Notes: generated by a model from the letters alone, not told the origin. Shown: positions 45,488-54,757, numbered from the stretch's first letter. The stretch is DNA of 64,000 bases from Acidobacteriaceae bacterium (GCA_003134815.1 PLCO01000010.1:31717-95716); one strand, 5' to 3'. Translations and numbers: made by a program.

Positions 45488-45721
45488 GCTTTACTTGCGG
45501 TTTCAAGGCTCCTGGTAGCCCTTGCCGCCGTTCCACGGTTACAGGGATGCGGCTCAAATGGGTGGGGGCCAAAACCGGTCGGCACGGATCACCCACCCAT
45601 GCGCCGGCTCAGCACATTCTGGATTTGCGATCGATTTTGACTGGACCAAACTATATTGAAAAAAACGGGGCGGTTTCTCCTTTCACCCGCATCTTCTTCG
45701 CACGACGCGAAGGCTCCTCAG

Positions 45722-46660
45722 CTACAGCGCTCCCACGGGAAGCGCAACTTCCCAATCCACTTCGGCTCGCACCGGCTCCGGCGGAACGCAAAGAACCGGC
45801 ACGCGCGAAGCAGAGAGCAATGCAAAAGCGGTGCCATGCGGCCCGGGTGTCGCGCTTAAGCGCTTTACCCCGGCCACGAGAATGCAGGGGTGGTTCTCGG
45901 CAATCGCTTCAGCCACGGCATCGACCGGATCGCCGTCCTTCACGAGGCAATGCACCGGAGCTTCGCCTCGCAGCCAGCCAGAGCCCCCGCTGAGCGCATG
46001 GTGCGGGCGGGGGGGGAGCTTCATGCCAAAGTCTTTCGGGCTGCAGGGGTTCATACCGGCCGCAGCTTCAGCGGCTGTGCGAACATGCAGCACTAGTAAC
46101 GGCCGGTCAAAGGTCACCGCCAGAGAGTAAGCTGCCGCGGCAGCCGGGGAGGCAGCGTCATTCCGTTCCATGGTCAGCAGTACGGGTCCGCCCGGCGAAG
46201 GCCGATTAGGTCCGGCGTTCCAGTCGGCCGCGACAGCCAACACCGGACAAGGCGAAATCCTTGCCAGCTGTTCGACAATTGCGCCAACAACCACAGCTCC
46301 GGCACCGTCCTTGCCCTTGGTCCCAATTACGATCAGCCCGGCCTCGTGCTGCCGCGCCACATCAAACAGCGTCTGGGCCACGGTGCCTTGCCGCACCTCG
46401 GAGTGGCTATGGATCCCCTCGCTAAGCAACTCGCCGGAAAGCTTGTCCAGCACTGCGCGCGCCTTTGCCGTCAGGTGGCCTGCGACCCTGACGGGAAGCC
46501 GGTCAACCGAAGCGTATTCCATGGGGTCGAGCGCGTGAGCAAGAACGATTCGTGCACCGTAGTTCGTGGCCAACTTGCGCGCATATTCCAGCGCCGCGTC
46601 TGCCCGGCCCTCCAGATCGGTCGCCACCACAATGGTTTTCAAGCCTTTATCGAAACTCAT
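45722..46660 (-). CDS. Tandem universal stress protein (two Usp domains)
   Basis: A 312-residue cytoplasmic protein with two UspA domains. Domain 1 (about 8-145) begins KTIVVATDLEGRADAALEYA and contains the nucleotide-loop signature GTKGKDGAGAVVVGAIVEQL. Domain 2 (about 155-305) is more diverged and lacks a clear G-x2-G-x9-G(S/T) loop (CILVAGVKRLSATPG). Usp proteins bind ATP and help survival under stress. Two CRP/FNR-like palindromes lie upstream, and a CRP/FNR-type gene lies downstream, so regulation by that protein is plausible. Confidence 0.87.
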   Translation of the reverse strand: MSFDKGLKTIVVATDLEGRADAALEYARKLATNYGARIVLAHALDPMEYASVDRLPVRVAGHLTAKARAVLDKLSGELLSEGIHSHSEVRQGTVAQTLFDVARQHEAGLIVIGTKGKDGAGAVVVGAIVEQLARISPCPVLAVAADWNAGPNRPSPGGPVLLTMERNDAASPAAAAAYSLAVTFDRPLLVLHVRTAAEAAAGMNPCSPKDFGMKLPPRPHHALSGGSGWLRGEAPVHCLVKDGDPVDAVAEAIAENHPCILVAGVKRLSATPGPHGTAFALLSASRVPVLCVPPEPVRAEVDWEVALPVGAL

Positions 46661-46754
46661 CGTTCCCCCTCCGGCTCATGGACCCCTCTCGACCAAGTCC
46701 GCAGCGATCCCGTTCATTGAGAGACAAGTCTGCGCTTTAACAGCGAGCTCATAC

Positions 46755-46770
46755 GGTGATGCGATTCACC
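46755..46770. promoter_or_regulatory. CRP/FNR-like palindrome GGTGA-N6-TCACC
   Basis: GGTGATGCGATTCACC has perfect 5-base arms and a 6-base spacer. Its centre is 22 bp, two helical turns, from the next palindrome, so both could be bound on the same DNA face. Confidence 0.55.
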
Positions 46771-46776
46771 ACTGCG

Positions 46777-46792
46777 TGTGATTCGGGTCACA
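46777..46792. promoter_or_regulatory. CRP-type consensus site TGTGA-N6-TCACA
   Basis: TGTGATTCGGGTCACA matches the TGTGA-N6-TCACA consensus of CRP-family regulators exactly. It lies upstream of uspA, in line with a neighbouring regulator gene with a CRP-like recognition helix. Confidence 0.65.
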
Positions 46793-46981
46793 ATGCAAAC
46801 TCCTGATTTCGCGGGGGAAGGCCTCCATTGTCGAACTTGTTGAGTTCCGCACCTTCCTCCGCCTGAAACCGCGATCTCGCCACATGAATGTCCTTCTTTG
46901 GTGAACTCCGGAGCCGATTCCACCGTCCATGCACACACGCTCTGTACATCCTGCGGCCCAATGCGCTAACGTGGGCGCGGT

Positions 46982-49117
46982 ATGAAAACGCCCTTCAAAC
47001 GCCCTCTTTGCCCCGCTTTCACTCTCGTCTTTGCACTTCTGCTCGCTAGCGGCCCGCGTGCTTCGGCCCAGGCTCCTGTGCCCGACTCGCCTGCCATCGA
47101 AGCCAGGGCCCACGCCATGATCGCGAAGCTCACTCTCGAGCAGAAGATCGAGCTTCTGGGCGGCATCGGCAACATGTTCACGCGGCCCATGCCCGCCATT
47201 GAGCTGCCCCAATTCAAGATGTCCGATGCATCGGTGGGCGTGCGCACCTGGGGCCCCACAACGGCCTATGCGGGCGGCGTTGCGCTGGCCGCCACATGGG
47301 ACACCGATTTTGCGCGCAAGCTGGGCGAAAGCCTTGGCCGCGATGCCCGCGCGCGGAACGTAAACTTCCTGCTCGGCCCTGGCGTGAACATTGCGCGCTC
47401 GCCTTTGAGCGGCCGCAACTTCGAGTACCTCTCCGAGGACCCATTCCTGAATGCGACCCTCGTGGTGCCATTCATTGAAGGCGTGCAATCCGAGGGCGTG
47501 GCAGCCACCGTGAAGCACTACGCGCTCAACGATCAGGAGTTCAATCGCCACAACGCCAGCGCCGATGTGGACGAGCGTACCATGCGCGAGATTTATCTGC
47601 CGGCGTTCGAGGCTGCCGTTACCAAGGCCCACGTGGACGCGGTGATGAACTCCTACAACCTCGTCAATGGCGTGCACGCAACGCAGAACGATTTCCTCAA
47701 TCTCAAGGTGCTCAAGGGAGAGTGGGGCTTTCAGGGCGTGCTCATGTCCGACTGGGACGCGACTTACGACGGCGTCGCCGCGGTGAACAACGGACTCGAT
47801 CTGGAGATGCCCAGCCCGAAATTCATGAACGCGAAGAATCTCGTTCCCGCGGTGAAAGCCGGCCAGGTGAAAGAGTCCGCCATCGATGAGCATCTCCTGC
47901 GCCTCTTCCGCACCGAATTGCGCTACGGCTTCACCAATCGGCCGCAGTTCGATCCCGCGGATTCAACGTACTCCGTCGCCGATCGGCCTGTCGCTCTTCA
48001 GGGAGCTCTGGAAAGCATCACGCTCCTCAAGAATGACGGGCATCTGTTGCCGCTCGACCCCGCCAAAGTGAAATCGATCGCCATCATCGGGCCTGACGCG
48101 TATCCCGCTGTCACCGGCGGAGGCGGGTCGTCGGAAGCGCACGCGTTTGAGCCGGTCAGCATCCTCACCGGCGTTGCTAATCTGCTCGGACCCGATGTGC
48201 ATATCTTTTACAGCGCCGGAATTCCCGACGGGCCCGGCCAGAAAGAAGTTGTCGCGCAGGCTGACGCCGTTATCCTCTCCGTTGGTTTTAGCGCAGCTAC
48301 TGAGCGCGAGGGCTCCGACCGCACGTTCACGCTGCCTCCGGGCCAGGACGCGCTCATAGAGGCAGTGGCCGCGATGAATCCGCGCACGATTGTTACGCTC
48401 ACTGGCGGTGGCGGAGCCGATACCAGCCGATGGCTTGATAAAGTGCCCGTGCTCCTGCACACCTGGTATCCCGGCCAGGAAGGCGGTACGGCGGTGGCGC
48501 AGATTCTCTTTGGTCAGCACGATCCTGAAGGCAAACTTCCCGTCAGCTTCGACCGCAGCTGGGACGAGAATCCCTCCTCGAAGTGGTACGACGGCGACCC
48601 GAAAGACTCGACGACGCTCAACACCATCGGCGCCGATGGAAAACCGCTCAACTACACCATCGAGCACATCAAGTACGGCGACAAGCTGATGGTCGGCTAT
48701 CGCTACTGGACGACTACCGGCAAGCACCCGCTGTTTCCGTTTGGCTTCGGCTTGAGCTATACCACTTTCAGTTTTTCAAACCTCGCGGTTCCCGCTTCGG
48801 CTGCGTCCGGTTCTCCAGTTACGGTCAGTTTCGACGTGACCAACGCAGGCGGCGTGGCTGGAGTTGAGGTCGCCCAGCTCTACGTCTCTGACCCCTCCGC
48901 GCAGGTGGACCGCCCAGAGCGCGAATTGAAGGGCTTCGCCAAGGTTCGTCTCGATCCCGGCGCAACACAGCACGTGACCATCAACCTGGACGCGCGCGCG
49001 TTTAGCTACTGGGATGAGACCGCGCAGAAGTGGACCATCGATCCCGGAAAATTCACGATTCGGGTCGGCGACTCCAGCGAGAATACGCCGCTGAGCGTCG
49101 ACATTGATTTGCGCTGA
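46982..49117 (+). CDS. bglX: Secreted GH3 beta-glucosidase
   Basis: A 711-residue exported beta-glycosidase. Signal peptide (LCPAFTLVFALLLASGPRASA), then the GH3 barrel with GPGVNIARSPLSGRNFEYLSE and VKHYALNDQE, the nucleophile Asp in VLMSDWDATYDG near residue 258, the second GH3 domain (GPDAYPAVTGGGGSS), and a C-terminal fibronectin-III-like domain (AQLYVSDPSAQVDRPEREL). This order is standard for periplasmic BglX. Beta-glucosidase versus beta-xylosidase specificity is not resolved; the nearby xylB makes either attractive. An esterase gene follows after 59 nt. Confidence 0.92.
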   Translation: MKTPFKRPLCPAFTLVFALLLASGPRASAQAPVPDSPAIEARAHAMIAKLTLEQKIELLGGIGNMFTRPMPAIELPQFKMSDASVGVRTWGPTTAYAGGVALAATWDTDFARKLGESLGRDARARNVNFLLGPGVNIARSPLSGRNFEYLSEDPFLNATLVVPFIEGVQSEGVAATVKHYALNDQEFNRHNASADVDERTMREIYLPAFEAAVTKAHVDAVMNSYNLVNGVHATQNDFLNLKVLKGEWGFQGVLMSDWDATYDGVAAVNNGLDLEMPSPKFMNAKNLVPAVKAGQVKESAIDEHLLRLFRTELRYGFTNRPQFDPADSTYSVADRPVALQGALESITLLKNDGHLLPLDPAKVKSIAIIGPDAYPAVTGGGGSSEAHAFEPVSILTGVANLLGPDVHIFYSAGIPDGPGQKEVVAQADAVILSVGFSAATEREGSDRTFTLPPGQDALIEAVAAMNPRTIVTLTGGGGADTSRWLDKVPVLLHTWYPGQEGGTAVAQILFGQHDPEGKLPVSFDRSWDENPSSKWYDGDPKDSTTLNTIGADGKPLNYTIEHIKYGDKLMVGYRYWTTTGKHPLFPFGFGLSYTTFSFSNLAVPASAASGSPVTVSFDVTNAGGVAGVEVAQLYVSDPSAQVDRPERELKGFAKVRLDPGATQHVTINLDARAFSYWDETAQKWTIDPGKFTIRVGDSSENTPLSVDIDLR

Positions 49118-49176
49118 TTTTTCCGTTCAGGATTTTTGCTCGACCAATATTTCCCAAATTCGAGAGGAACCAATCG

Positions 49177-50412
49177 ATGTCAATACCTAGGCTGAAACAT
49201 TGCTTCCGTCTTGCCGTTCTTGCATTTGCCGTGACTCCACTTGCCGCTCCGGTTTTGTCGATTGCCCAGTCGGCGCCGCTGTGGGTGGGCACATGGGCTA
49301 CCGCTCCCATGGTGGCCGATGGCGGCAACAACATGCGCCCGTTCAGCGGTACCACGCTGCGCGAGATCGTCCATATCTCGGCCGGCGGCGCGCAAATTCG
49401 CGTGCGATTTACGAATGCTTATGGCACTGACCCGCTCACCATCAGCGACGCGCACGTAGCGTTAAGTGCGGGCAACGCGGCCATTCAGCCGGGCACAGAT
49501 CATGCCATCACGTTTGGCGGCGCGACTTCCGTGAACATTCCGCCGGGCGCGGAACTGTTCTCCGATCCAGTCGCGCTCGCCGTGCAGCCGCTCTCCGATC
49601 TTGTGGTCAGTTTCTATCTCCCTTCGCAGGTGATGCGCGCTGAAACCTTCCACTCCTTCGCCGACCAGGACAACTTCATCGCCAGTGGCGATGTGTCGAG
49701 CGCGGCGGATCTGCCCGGCGCGATCAAGATATTTTCCTGGTACTTCCTTGACGGCGTTGACGTGCAGGCTGTCGACGGCTCGCGCGCCATTGTCACTCTC
49801 GGCGACTCGATCACCGACGGCGCGCTCTCCACGCACAACGCGAATCTTCGCTGGCCCGATCTTCTGGCCGCGCGGGTCCAGGCTGATCCCAATCTAAAAA
49901 ACATTGGCGTGCTCAACGTCGGCATCGGCGGCAACCGCGTGCTGAATGAGGTCGCGGGTCCCAGCGCGCTCTCCCGCATCGATCGCGACGTGCTGTCGCA
50001 GAGCGGCGTGCGGTATGTGATTATTCTCGAGAGCATCAACGACATTGGCCGCCTCGCGCACCTCACAAACCCATACGACGACATCACCGCGCAGCAGTTG
50101 GAGATGGGCCTGAAGCAGATTGCCGACGCCGCGCACGAGCACGGCATCAAGGCCATCGGCGCGACGCTAACGCCCTACGGCGGCGCCGGTTATTCCTCTG
50201 ACAAGGGCGAGCAGGTTCGAGAAGCAGTGAACGACTGGATTCGCAATAGCGGCACCTTCGACGGCGTGGCCGACTTCGACAAGGCTACGCAGGATCCCGC
50301 GAATCCAACCCATTTCAACGCGGCCTACGACTCAGGCGATCACCTGCATCCCAAGGACGATGGCTACAAAGCAATGGCCGGCTCGATCGACCTGACGATG
50401 TTTGCGAAGTAG
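49177..50412 (+). CDS. Secreted SGNH/GDSL esterase
   Basis: A 411-residue exported esterase. After a signal peptide, an N-terminal beta domain begins WVGTWATAPM, and the SGNH hydrolase domain has the nucleophile Ser in VTLGDSITDGAL near residue 210, Gly in GIGGNRVL, Asn in ESINDIG and the Asp/His pair in DHLHPKDDGY at the end. Such enzymes often remove acetyl groups from plant polysaccharides, fitting its place 59 nt after the GH3 glucosidase, with which it is probably co-transcribed. Confidence 0.9.
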   Translation: MSIPRLKHCFRLAVLAFAVTPLAAPVLSIAQSAPLWVGTWATAPMVADGGNNMRPFSGTTLREIVHISAGGAQIRVRFTNAYGTDPLTISDAHVALSAGNAAIQPGTDHAITFGGATSVNIPPGAELFSDPVALAVQPLSDLVVSFYLPSQVMRAETFHSFADQDNFIASGDVSSAADLPGAIKIFSWYFLDGVDVQAVDGSRAIVTLGDSITDGALSTHNANLRWPDLLAARVQADPNLKNIGVLNVGIGGNRVLNEVAGPSALSRIDRDVLSQSGVRYVIILESINDIGRLAHLTNPYDDITAQQLEMGLKQIADAAHEHGIKAIGATLTPYGGAGYSSDKGEQVREAVNDWIRNSGTFDGVADFDKATQDPANPTHFNAAYDSGDHLHPKDDGYKAMAGSIDLTMFAK

Positions 50413-50422
50413 GCTATTGCGG

Positions 50423-50743
50423 CTATAGATCAAGGAAGTCGCGCAGCGCCTGGTCGACCGCCTGCATCGTATTTGTGTTTACGCGTCCGATGCGCGGCCC
50501 GATCTTCGCCCGTGGAACGGTTGTCGCCTTGTCCACCATAATTTGCGAAGCGGCGCGTAAGCCGGTTTCCTTGTTAGAACCGACTGCAACGCGGAATAGC
50601 GGCGCATCGTAAAGATCGCTGGTCAATGGCAGCACAATCACCGAGGGGTGCAGGTCGAAGGCGTCAGCCTGCACCACGAGCGCAGGTCGCGGCTTGCCGT
50701 AGTCTCCTGAAACCGCCACAGTGACCAGATCGCCGCGTTTCAT
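50423..50743 (-). CDS. MazF/PemK-type toxin
   Basis: A 106-residue predicted mRNA endoribonuclease. The family opening MKRGDLVTVAVSGDYGKPRPALVVQ is followed by VIVLPLTSDL, ASQIMVDKATTVPRAKIG and a C-terminal helix, all typical of MazF/PemK. Its start overlaps the stop of the upstream antitoxin gene by 4 nt, implying translational coupling. It is convergent with the esterase gene (10 nt between stops). Confidence 0.87.
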   Translation of the reverse strand: MKRGDLVTVAVSGDYGKPRPALVVQADAFDLHPSVIVLPLTSDLYDAPLFRVAVGSNKETGLRAASQIMVDKATTVPRAKIGPRIGRVNTNTMQAVDQALRDFLDL

Positions 50744-51042
50744 TTGAGGCCTTTCGTAGTGCGGCCCTTCGCCGTGCGGCTCTTTGTTAAGCTCACGTCC
50801 TGAATCCAGCGCATCACCTCGGCCTCGTCCTTTGAGGCAGCGATGAGTTGCGATTGGCGGCGTGCTTCAGCGGCAAAGCGGCGGCGGCGCGACTCCTCGA
50901 CATAGTTGCGCATCAAGCCGCGCAAGACCTCGGCGGCGGGCCGGTCCTCAGCCTCGACGGCAGAAGTAAATTCTGCCTTGAGCACGGGATCGACGCGCAG
51001 ATTGAGCGTGGCTTCCATGTTGCGATCTTCCGCGACCGGCAT
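50740..51042 (-). CDS. Ribbon-helix-helix antitoxin for the MazF-like toxin
   Basis: A 100-residue protein. The segment MEATLNLRVDPVLKAEFTSAVEAED followed by PAAEVLRGLMRNYVEE is a ribbon-helix-helix DNA-binding domain, and the basic C-terminus (KSRTAKGRTTKGLK) would contact the toxin. The start at 51042 has a TGGAG site 6 nt upstream; a start at 51018 is equally possible. It probably represses its own promoter. Confidence 0.75.
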   Translation of the reverse strand: MPVAEDRNMEATLNLRVDPVLKAEFTSAVEAEDRPAAEVLRGLMRNYVEESRRRRFAAEARRQSQLIAASKDEAEVMRWIQDVSLTKSRTAKGRTTKGLK

Positions 51043-51062
51043 AGCGTTAGCTCCAGATAAAA

Positions 51063-51099
51063 GTGTAACACAATCTGTACTGACATTATGCAATTACAC
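51063..51099. promoter_or_regulatory. Possible operator upstream of the MazEF-like pair
   Basis: GTGTAA (51063-51068) and TTACAC (51094-51099) are inverted with 25 bases between, in an unusually AT-rich patch just before the antitoxin gene. This suits an antitoxin-binding site, but the arms are short. Confidence 0.35.
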
Positions 51100-51156
51100 A
51101 TTGGAATTACATCTGTGGTCAGAGCGTTCTGCCACGCCTCCTTTGCCGGGGGCGGT

Positions 51157-51162
51157 TATCAT
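51157..51162 (+). promoter_or_regulatory. -10-like hexamer TATCAT 6 nt before the Dph6-like gene
   Basis: TATCAT is followed by six bases and the ATG at 51169, as expected for a leaderless message. Confidence 0.4.
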
Positions 51163-51168
51163 CACCCT

Positions 51169-51852
51169 ATGAAGCGCGTTCTTCTCTCCTGGAGCAGCGG
51201 CAAAGACAGTGCGTGGACGCTGCATGTACTGCGTCGCGATCCGGCCATCGAGTTGTGCGGGCTGCTGACTACACTGAACGCGGAGTTCGATCGCGTAGCC
51301 ATGCACGGCGTCCGCCGCGCCGTTCTCGAAGCACAGGCTGCAACCGCCGGGCTTCCGCTCTGGATTGTTCCGCTGCCCTGGCCGTGTTCCAACGAAGTTT
51401 ATGAGCAGCGCATGGCCGAGACCTGCCAGCGCGCGATCGCCGAGAAAATCGACGCTGTCGCCTTCGGCGATCTTTTCCTGGAGGATGTACGAAGCTATCG
51501 TGTCAAGCAGCTTGCGCCCACCGGACTTGAGCCGCTGTTTCCGCTCTGGAAAATCCCCACAGACGCGCTGGCGCGCGAGATGATCGCCGGCGGCCTGCGC
51601 GCGCGCCTCTCGTGCGTGGACACAAAGCAGCTACCCGCTGCCTTTGCCGGACGCGAGTTTGATTTGAACTTGTTACGCGATTTGCCGCCCGGTGCCGATC
51701 CCTGTGGAGAGCGCGGTGAGTTCCACACCTGCGTCTATGCGGGGCCGATGTTCCGATCGCCACTGCCCATCGAAACTGGAGAGGTGGTCACGCGGGACGG
51801 TTTCACATTTGCGGACTTTGCAATGCAGGCTTCCGAGGCCCTTAGAGTCTAG
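51169..51852 (+). CDS. Dph6-like adenine-nucleotide alpha hydrolase (PP-loop ATPase)
   Basis: A 227-residue cytoplasmic protein with the PP-loop motif SWSSGKDSAW at residues 7-16 and the family segments GLLTTLNAEFDRVAMHG, FGDLFLEDVRSYR and CGERGEFHTCVYAGP. Homologs in archaea and eukaryotes (Dph6) amidate diphthine on elongation factor 2, which bacteria lack, so the bacterial role is unknown. The start at 51169 is set by the PP-loop position. Its TAG stop shares four bases with the convergent xylB stop. Confidence 0.85.
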   Translation: MKRVLLSWSSGKDSAWTLHVLRRDPAIELCGLLTTLNAEFDRVAMHGVRRAVLEAQAATAGLPLWIVPLPWPCSNEVYEQRMAETCQRAIAEKIDAVAFGDLFLEDVRSYRVKQLAPTGLEPLFPLWKIPTDALAREMIAGGLRARLSCVDTKQLPAAFAGREFDLNLLRDLPPGADPCGERGEFHTCVYAGPMFRSPLPIETGEVVTRDGFTFADFAMQASEALRV

Positions 51853-53327
51853 TTGCGCAGGCTTCGCAGCGCGGGATAAAGCTTTCTCCACTGCGCGTAG
51901 CCGGCCTTGTACGTCTCCACATCTTTCGCGTCCGGCTCAATTTTCTGCGCGACTTTAATTGCCTGCGCGCAGGCCTCGTCGAGATTCTTCCAGTGGCCAA
52001 CGCCCACGCCGGCCATGAGCGCGCAGCCAAATGCGCCGCCTTCTTCGGCCACCAAGACTTCTACCGCGTGGCCGTAGATGCCGGCCTGAATCTTCCGCCA
52101 CAATGTACCGCGCGCGCCGCCGCCGCCGAGGCGAATTGCAGTCACTGGAATTCCCAGCTCCGCGAAGAGCGTAAAACTGTCCTTCAGCGAGTAAGCAACG
52201 CCCTCCTGCACTGCGCGCACAAAATGCGCACCTGTGTGTTGCACGCCGATGCCCGCAAATGCGGCGCGAACTTCGGGATCGAGATGCGGCGTGCGCTCGC
52301 CCAGCAGATACGGCGCCCACTCCAGGCCTTCGCAGCCGGCAGGAACTTTTTCCGCGGCGTCGCTTAGCTCGTCATAACTCTGGCCCGCGAAGAATGCACC
52401 GCGCAGCCAGTTCAGGCTTAGCCCCGCGCTTTGCGTCACGCCCATTACGTGCCATAGTCCGGGCACCGCGTGACAAAAAGTGTGCAGCCGGCCCTTTGGG
52501 TCTTTTGTTGGCGCCGCCGTCGCGGCGAAAACCACCCCTGATGTTCCGATGGTCGCCGACACGCTGCCCGGCTGCAGAATTCCCATGCCCACCGCGCCTG
52601 CGCCTTGGTCGCCCGCGCCCGCCGCAACCGGCGTGCCAGCCGTCAGTCCAGTTAGTCCAGCGGCCTTATCGTTGATCCGCGCGCAAATCTCCGGCGACTC
52701 GTACAGCTTGGGCAGCCAGCTCATGTCGATGCCCGCAACTTCGGCCATCTCGCGCGACCAGCGCCGATGCGTCACGTCAAGCAGCAGTGTTCCGCTCGCC
52801 TCCTGCACGTCGATGGCGAATTCGCCTGTGAGCCGGTAGCGCACATAATCTTTGGGACACATTACGTGGCGAATCTTGGCGAAGATTTCCGGCTGATGCG
52901 TCTTGACCCAAAGCAGTTTGGTCAGCGTAAAGTTGGGCAGCGCGGGATTGCAGGTAAGCTCGATCAGCCGCTCGTAGCCGATTTTTTCGGTCAGCCAATC
53001 GCACTCCGGCTGCGTGCGGGTGTCGCACCAGATGAGCGCCGGCCGTAGCACAGCGCCAGTCTCATCGAGCATTACCGCGCCGTGCATTTGTCCCGTGAGC
53101 GCGATCGCCGCAATCGGCTCCTGCGGCTCCGGCCCCGCCGCCAGCGCACCGCGAATCGCATCCTGAGCCGCACGCCACCAGTCCTCGGGATCCTGTTCCG
53201 CCCATCCCGGATGCTCAGCTCGAAACGGAGCGTGGTCACTCGACGCCGCTCCCATCAACTGGCCCTTGGCGTCCACCACCACCGCCCGCGTTCCGCCTGT
53301 TCCCACATCCATGCCGAGGAACCACAT
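51849..53327 (-). CDS. xylB: Xylulokinase
   Basis: This FGGY-family kinase phosphorylates D-xylulose to xylulose-5-phosphate. At 492 residues it has the N-terminal phosphate motif MDVGTGGTRAVVVDAKG, ALTGQMHGAV and WCDTRTQPECDWL (substrate region), GAGDQGAGAVGMGI (ATP site) and RLGGGGARGTLWRKIQAGIYG near the C-terminus. No xylose isomerase is next to it. Xylulokinase is preferred over other FGGY sugar kinases because of the overall motif set. Confidence 0.92.
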   Translation of the reverse strand: MWFLGMDVGTGGTRAVVVDAKGQLMGAASSDHAPFRAEHPGWAEQDPEDWWRAAQDAIRGALAAGPEPQEPIAAIALTGQMHGAVMLDETGAVLRPALIWCDTRTQPECDWLTEKIGYERLIELTCNPALPNFTLTKLLWVKTHQPEIFAKIRHVMCPKDYVRYRLTGEFAIDVQEASGTLLLDVTHRRWSREMAEVAGIDMSWLPKLYESPEICARINDKAAGLTGLTAGTPVAAGAGDQGAGAVGMGILQPGSVSATIGTSGVVFAATAAPTKDPKGRLHTFCHAVPGLWHVMGVTQSAGLSLNWLRGAFFAGQSYDELSDAAEKVPAGCEGLEWAPYLLGERTPHLDPEVRAAFAGIGVQHTGAHFVRAVQEGVAYSLKDSFTLFAELGIPVTAIRLGGGGARGTLWRKIQAGIYGHAVEVLVAEEGGAFGCALMAGVGVGHWKNLDEACAQAIKVAQKIEPDAKDVETYKAGYAQWRKLYPALRSLRN

Positions 53328-53492
53328 CGCCGCTCACTCCCGCCGTAAATCGTTTTTCTGTCGCGCCCGAAGGATAGCAGTTTCGCAGCACCGGGCGAAA
53401 GCGCAGCTTTATCGGGATTCCGGTGCCCAGTTCGGGGAACTGACAGGCGTGACAGCAGTAGACTAGGATGCTTGTGTAATCTCGGAGGCGCG

Positions 53493-53951
53493 ATGACCCC
53501 CCAAAAACGAATTGCCGGAAAATCTCTTTCTGTTATGGTGCTGGTGGCCTGCGTGTCGTTCGCCCAGCTCGCCTTCGCGGGCGCGCCATTGAAGGGCATT
53601 GACGTGAAGCTGGGCAAGAACCCCGGCGGCGGCTGCGCTGCCCGCACCACCGGCTCGGACGGCACGGCCGACTTTGGCGTGTGGCCCAAGGGCAACTACA
53701 CGCTCAGCTTCTTCATGTTGCAAATGCCTAAGGAAACCAGCAGCGGGAAGGCCACGGGCCGCACCGAAGCTCCCTCCACTGGTTCGGGAACTGAGCCGCC
53801 AGTGAAGCTTCATGTGGTGATCACCGGCACAACGGCGGGGAAACTGGAACGCGATCACGATAGCGCGCTGCCGACTGGGCGCGCCGTTCCGCTTGAGTTC
53901 TCGCTCGACGGCACGCAACGGCTCGTGGTTGTGGTCACTGCAGCGGATTAG
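53493..53951 (+). CDS. Small secreted beta-rich protein, unknown function
   Basis: A 152-residue exported protein with signal peptide LSVMVLVACVSFAQLAFA. The mature part (GIDVKLGKNPGGGCAARTTGSDGTADFGVWPKG, read in pieces) resembles carboxypeptidase-regulatory-like or Ig-like beta-sandwich domains, with two putative flexible linkers. No named family fits. The start at 53493 has a CGGAGGCG ribosome-binding site. The TAG stop overlaps the convergent gene's stop by 4 nt. Confidence 0.7.
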   Translation: MTPQKRIAGKSLSVMVLVACVSFAQLAFAGAPLKGIDVKLGKNPGGGCAARTTGSDGTADFGVWPKGNYTLSFFMLQMPKETSSGKATGRTEAPSTGSGTEPPVKLHVVITGTTAGKLERDHDSALPTGRAVPLEFSLDGTQRLVVVVTAAD

Positions 53952-54709
53952 TTTCCGCTGGGAGCCGCTGTCGCAGCAGCGGTAACTTGCTCCGCAACCA
54001 GCGTGAGCGGGCTGTCGAGGATCATCTGGAATTGCCATCCGGCGTCGTAGAGCAGGAAATCCGTATTGTTCGCGCTATGATGCGCCCCGACAAGCATCCC
54101 GATAATGATGAGGGCCGATACGCCTCCCAGGATTCCGCCTATGACAGCGACGTTGGGGCCTGGCAGCGGGGGTAGAGGCGGCAGCGTCGGCGGTGGCATC
54201 TGCCCTCCGCCCATCGCAAAGCTTGATCCCGGCAGCCGCAACGGCGCGAGCTCCGCCACATCGGTCGTCGGCGCGGTGATGCCAGCCGGCACAATCAGCG
54301 CCTCGGTGTTCTCGCCATTCAACGCCACTGAATAGCCATTGGAAAACACAAGTCGCGTGAAATGGACGCGGAACGAGGGCTGGCCGGTCTTTGGGCGCGC
54401 CGTCACCTGCAGGACATCGCCGTCAACGAAAGTTCCTGCCGGAATGGCGAGCTCGGTCCCGATGGTCACGGGAAAAGCGACCACCGCGCGCACAGTGTCT
54501 CCGGCTTTCGTCGATTTGCTTTTCACGGCGCTCATCAGCGTGAGCTGAATTGCGGTGCCCGTAGGAACGGTGATGAGCTGCGCGGCAGGCGCAGAATACT
54601 GTCCGGCGGGTGGTGGCGCGCTTGGCGCCGTAATTTGCCCAACGGGAACCGGAGTCTGCGCCAACGTGAGAGAAGCAATCATGAGTGCTGTAATGGATTC
54701 GGCGAACAT
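53948..54709 (-). CDS. Exported protein with a TrbI/VirB10-like beta domain (paralog 1)
   Basis: A 253-residue protein with an N-terminal signal peptide, a beta domain of about 110 residues (VPTGTAIQLTLMSAVKSKS, AGDTVRAVVAFPV, IPAGTFVDGDVLQV, RVHFTRLVFSNGYSVAL), a Pro/Gly-rich linker (PPPTLPPLPPLPGP) and one transmembrane helix (VIGGILGGVSALIIIGMLVG). The beta domain has the rhythm of TrbI/VirB10-type folds, but this is a weak resemblance. It is a paralog of the upstream gene at 54758, 48 nt away, and likely in one operon with it. Confidence 0.7.
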   Translation of the reverse strand: MFAESITALMIASLTLAQTPVPVGQITAPSAPPPAGQYSAPAAQLITVPTGTAIQLTLMSAVKSKSTKAGDTVRAVVAFPVTIGTELAIPAGTFVDGDVLQVTARPKTGQPSFRVHFTRLVFSNGYSVALNGENTEALIVPAGITAPTTDVAELAPLRLPGSSFAMGGGQMPPPTLPPLPPLPGPNVAVIGGILGGVSALIIIGMLVGAHHSANNTDFLLYDAGWQFQMILDSPLTLVAEQVTAAATAAPSGN

Positions 54710-54757
54710 GAGCTAGTTTTCCTTCCAGGCGGCCGTCAAAAATAAATATTCGGCGCT

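Larger units (their letters stand above)
46661..46981. other. 321-base divergent intergenic region between uspA and the GH3 gene
   Basis: This gap has no coding sequence I can support. It contains two CRP/FNR-like palindromes (46755-46770 and 46777-46792), placed closer to the uspA start (about 95-132 nt) than to the GH3 start (about 190-227 nt). No other motif is evident. Confidence 0.6.

Noticed and set aside
46766..47893. 375-codon open frame on the minus strand spanning the uspA/GH3 gap
   Set aside because: Most of it is antisense to the GH3 gene and the translation lacks any domain; the gap itself holds regulatory palindromes.
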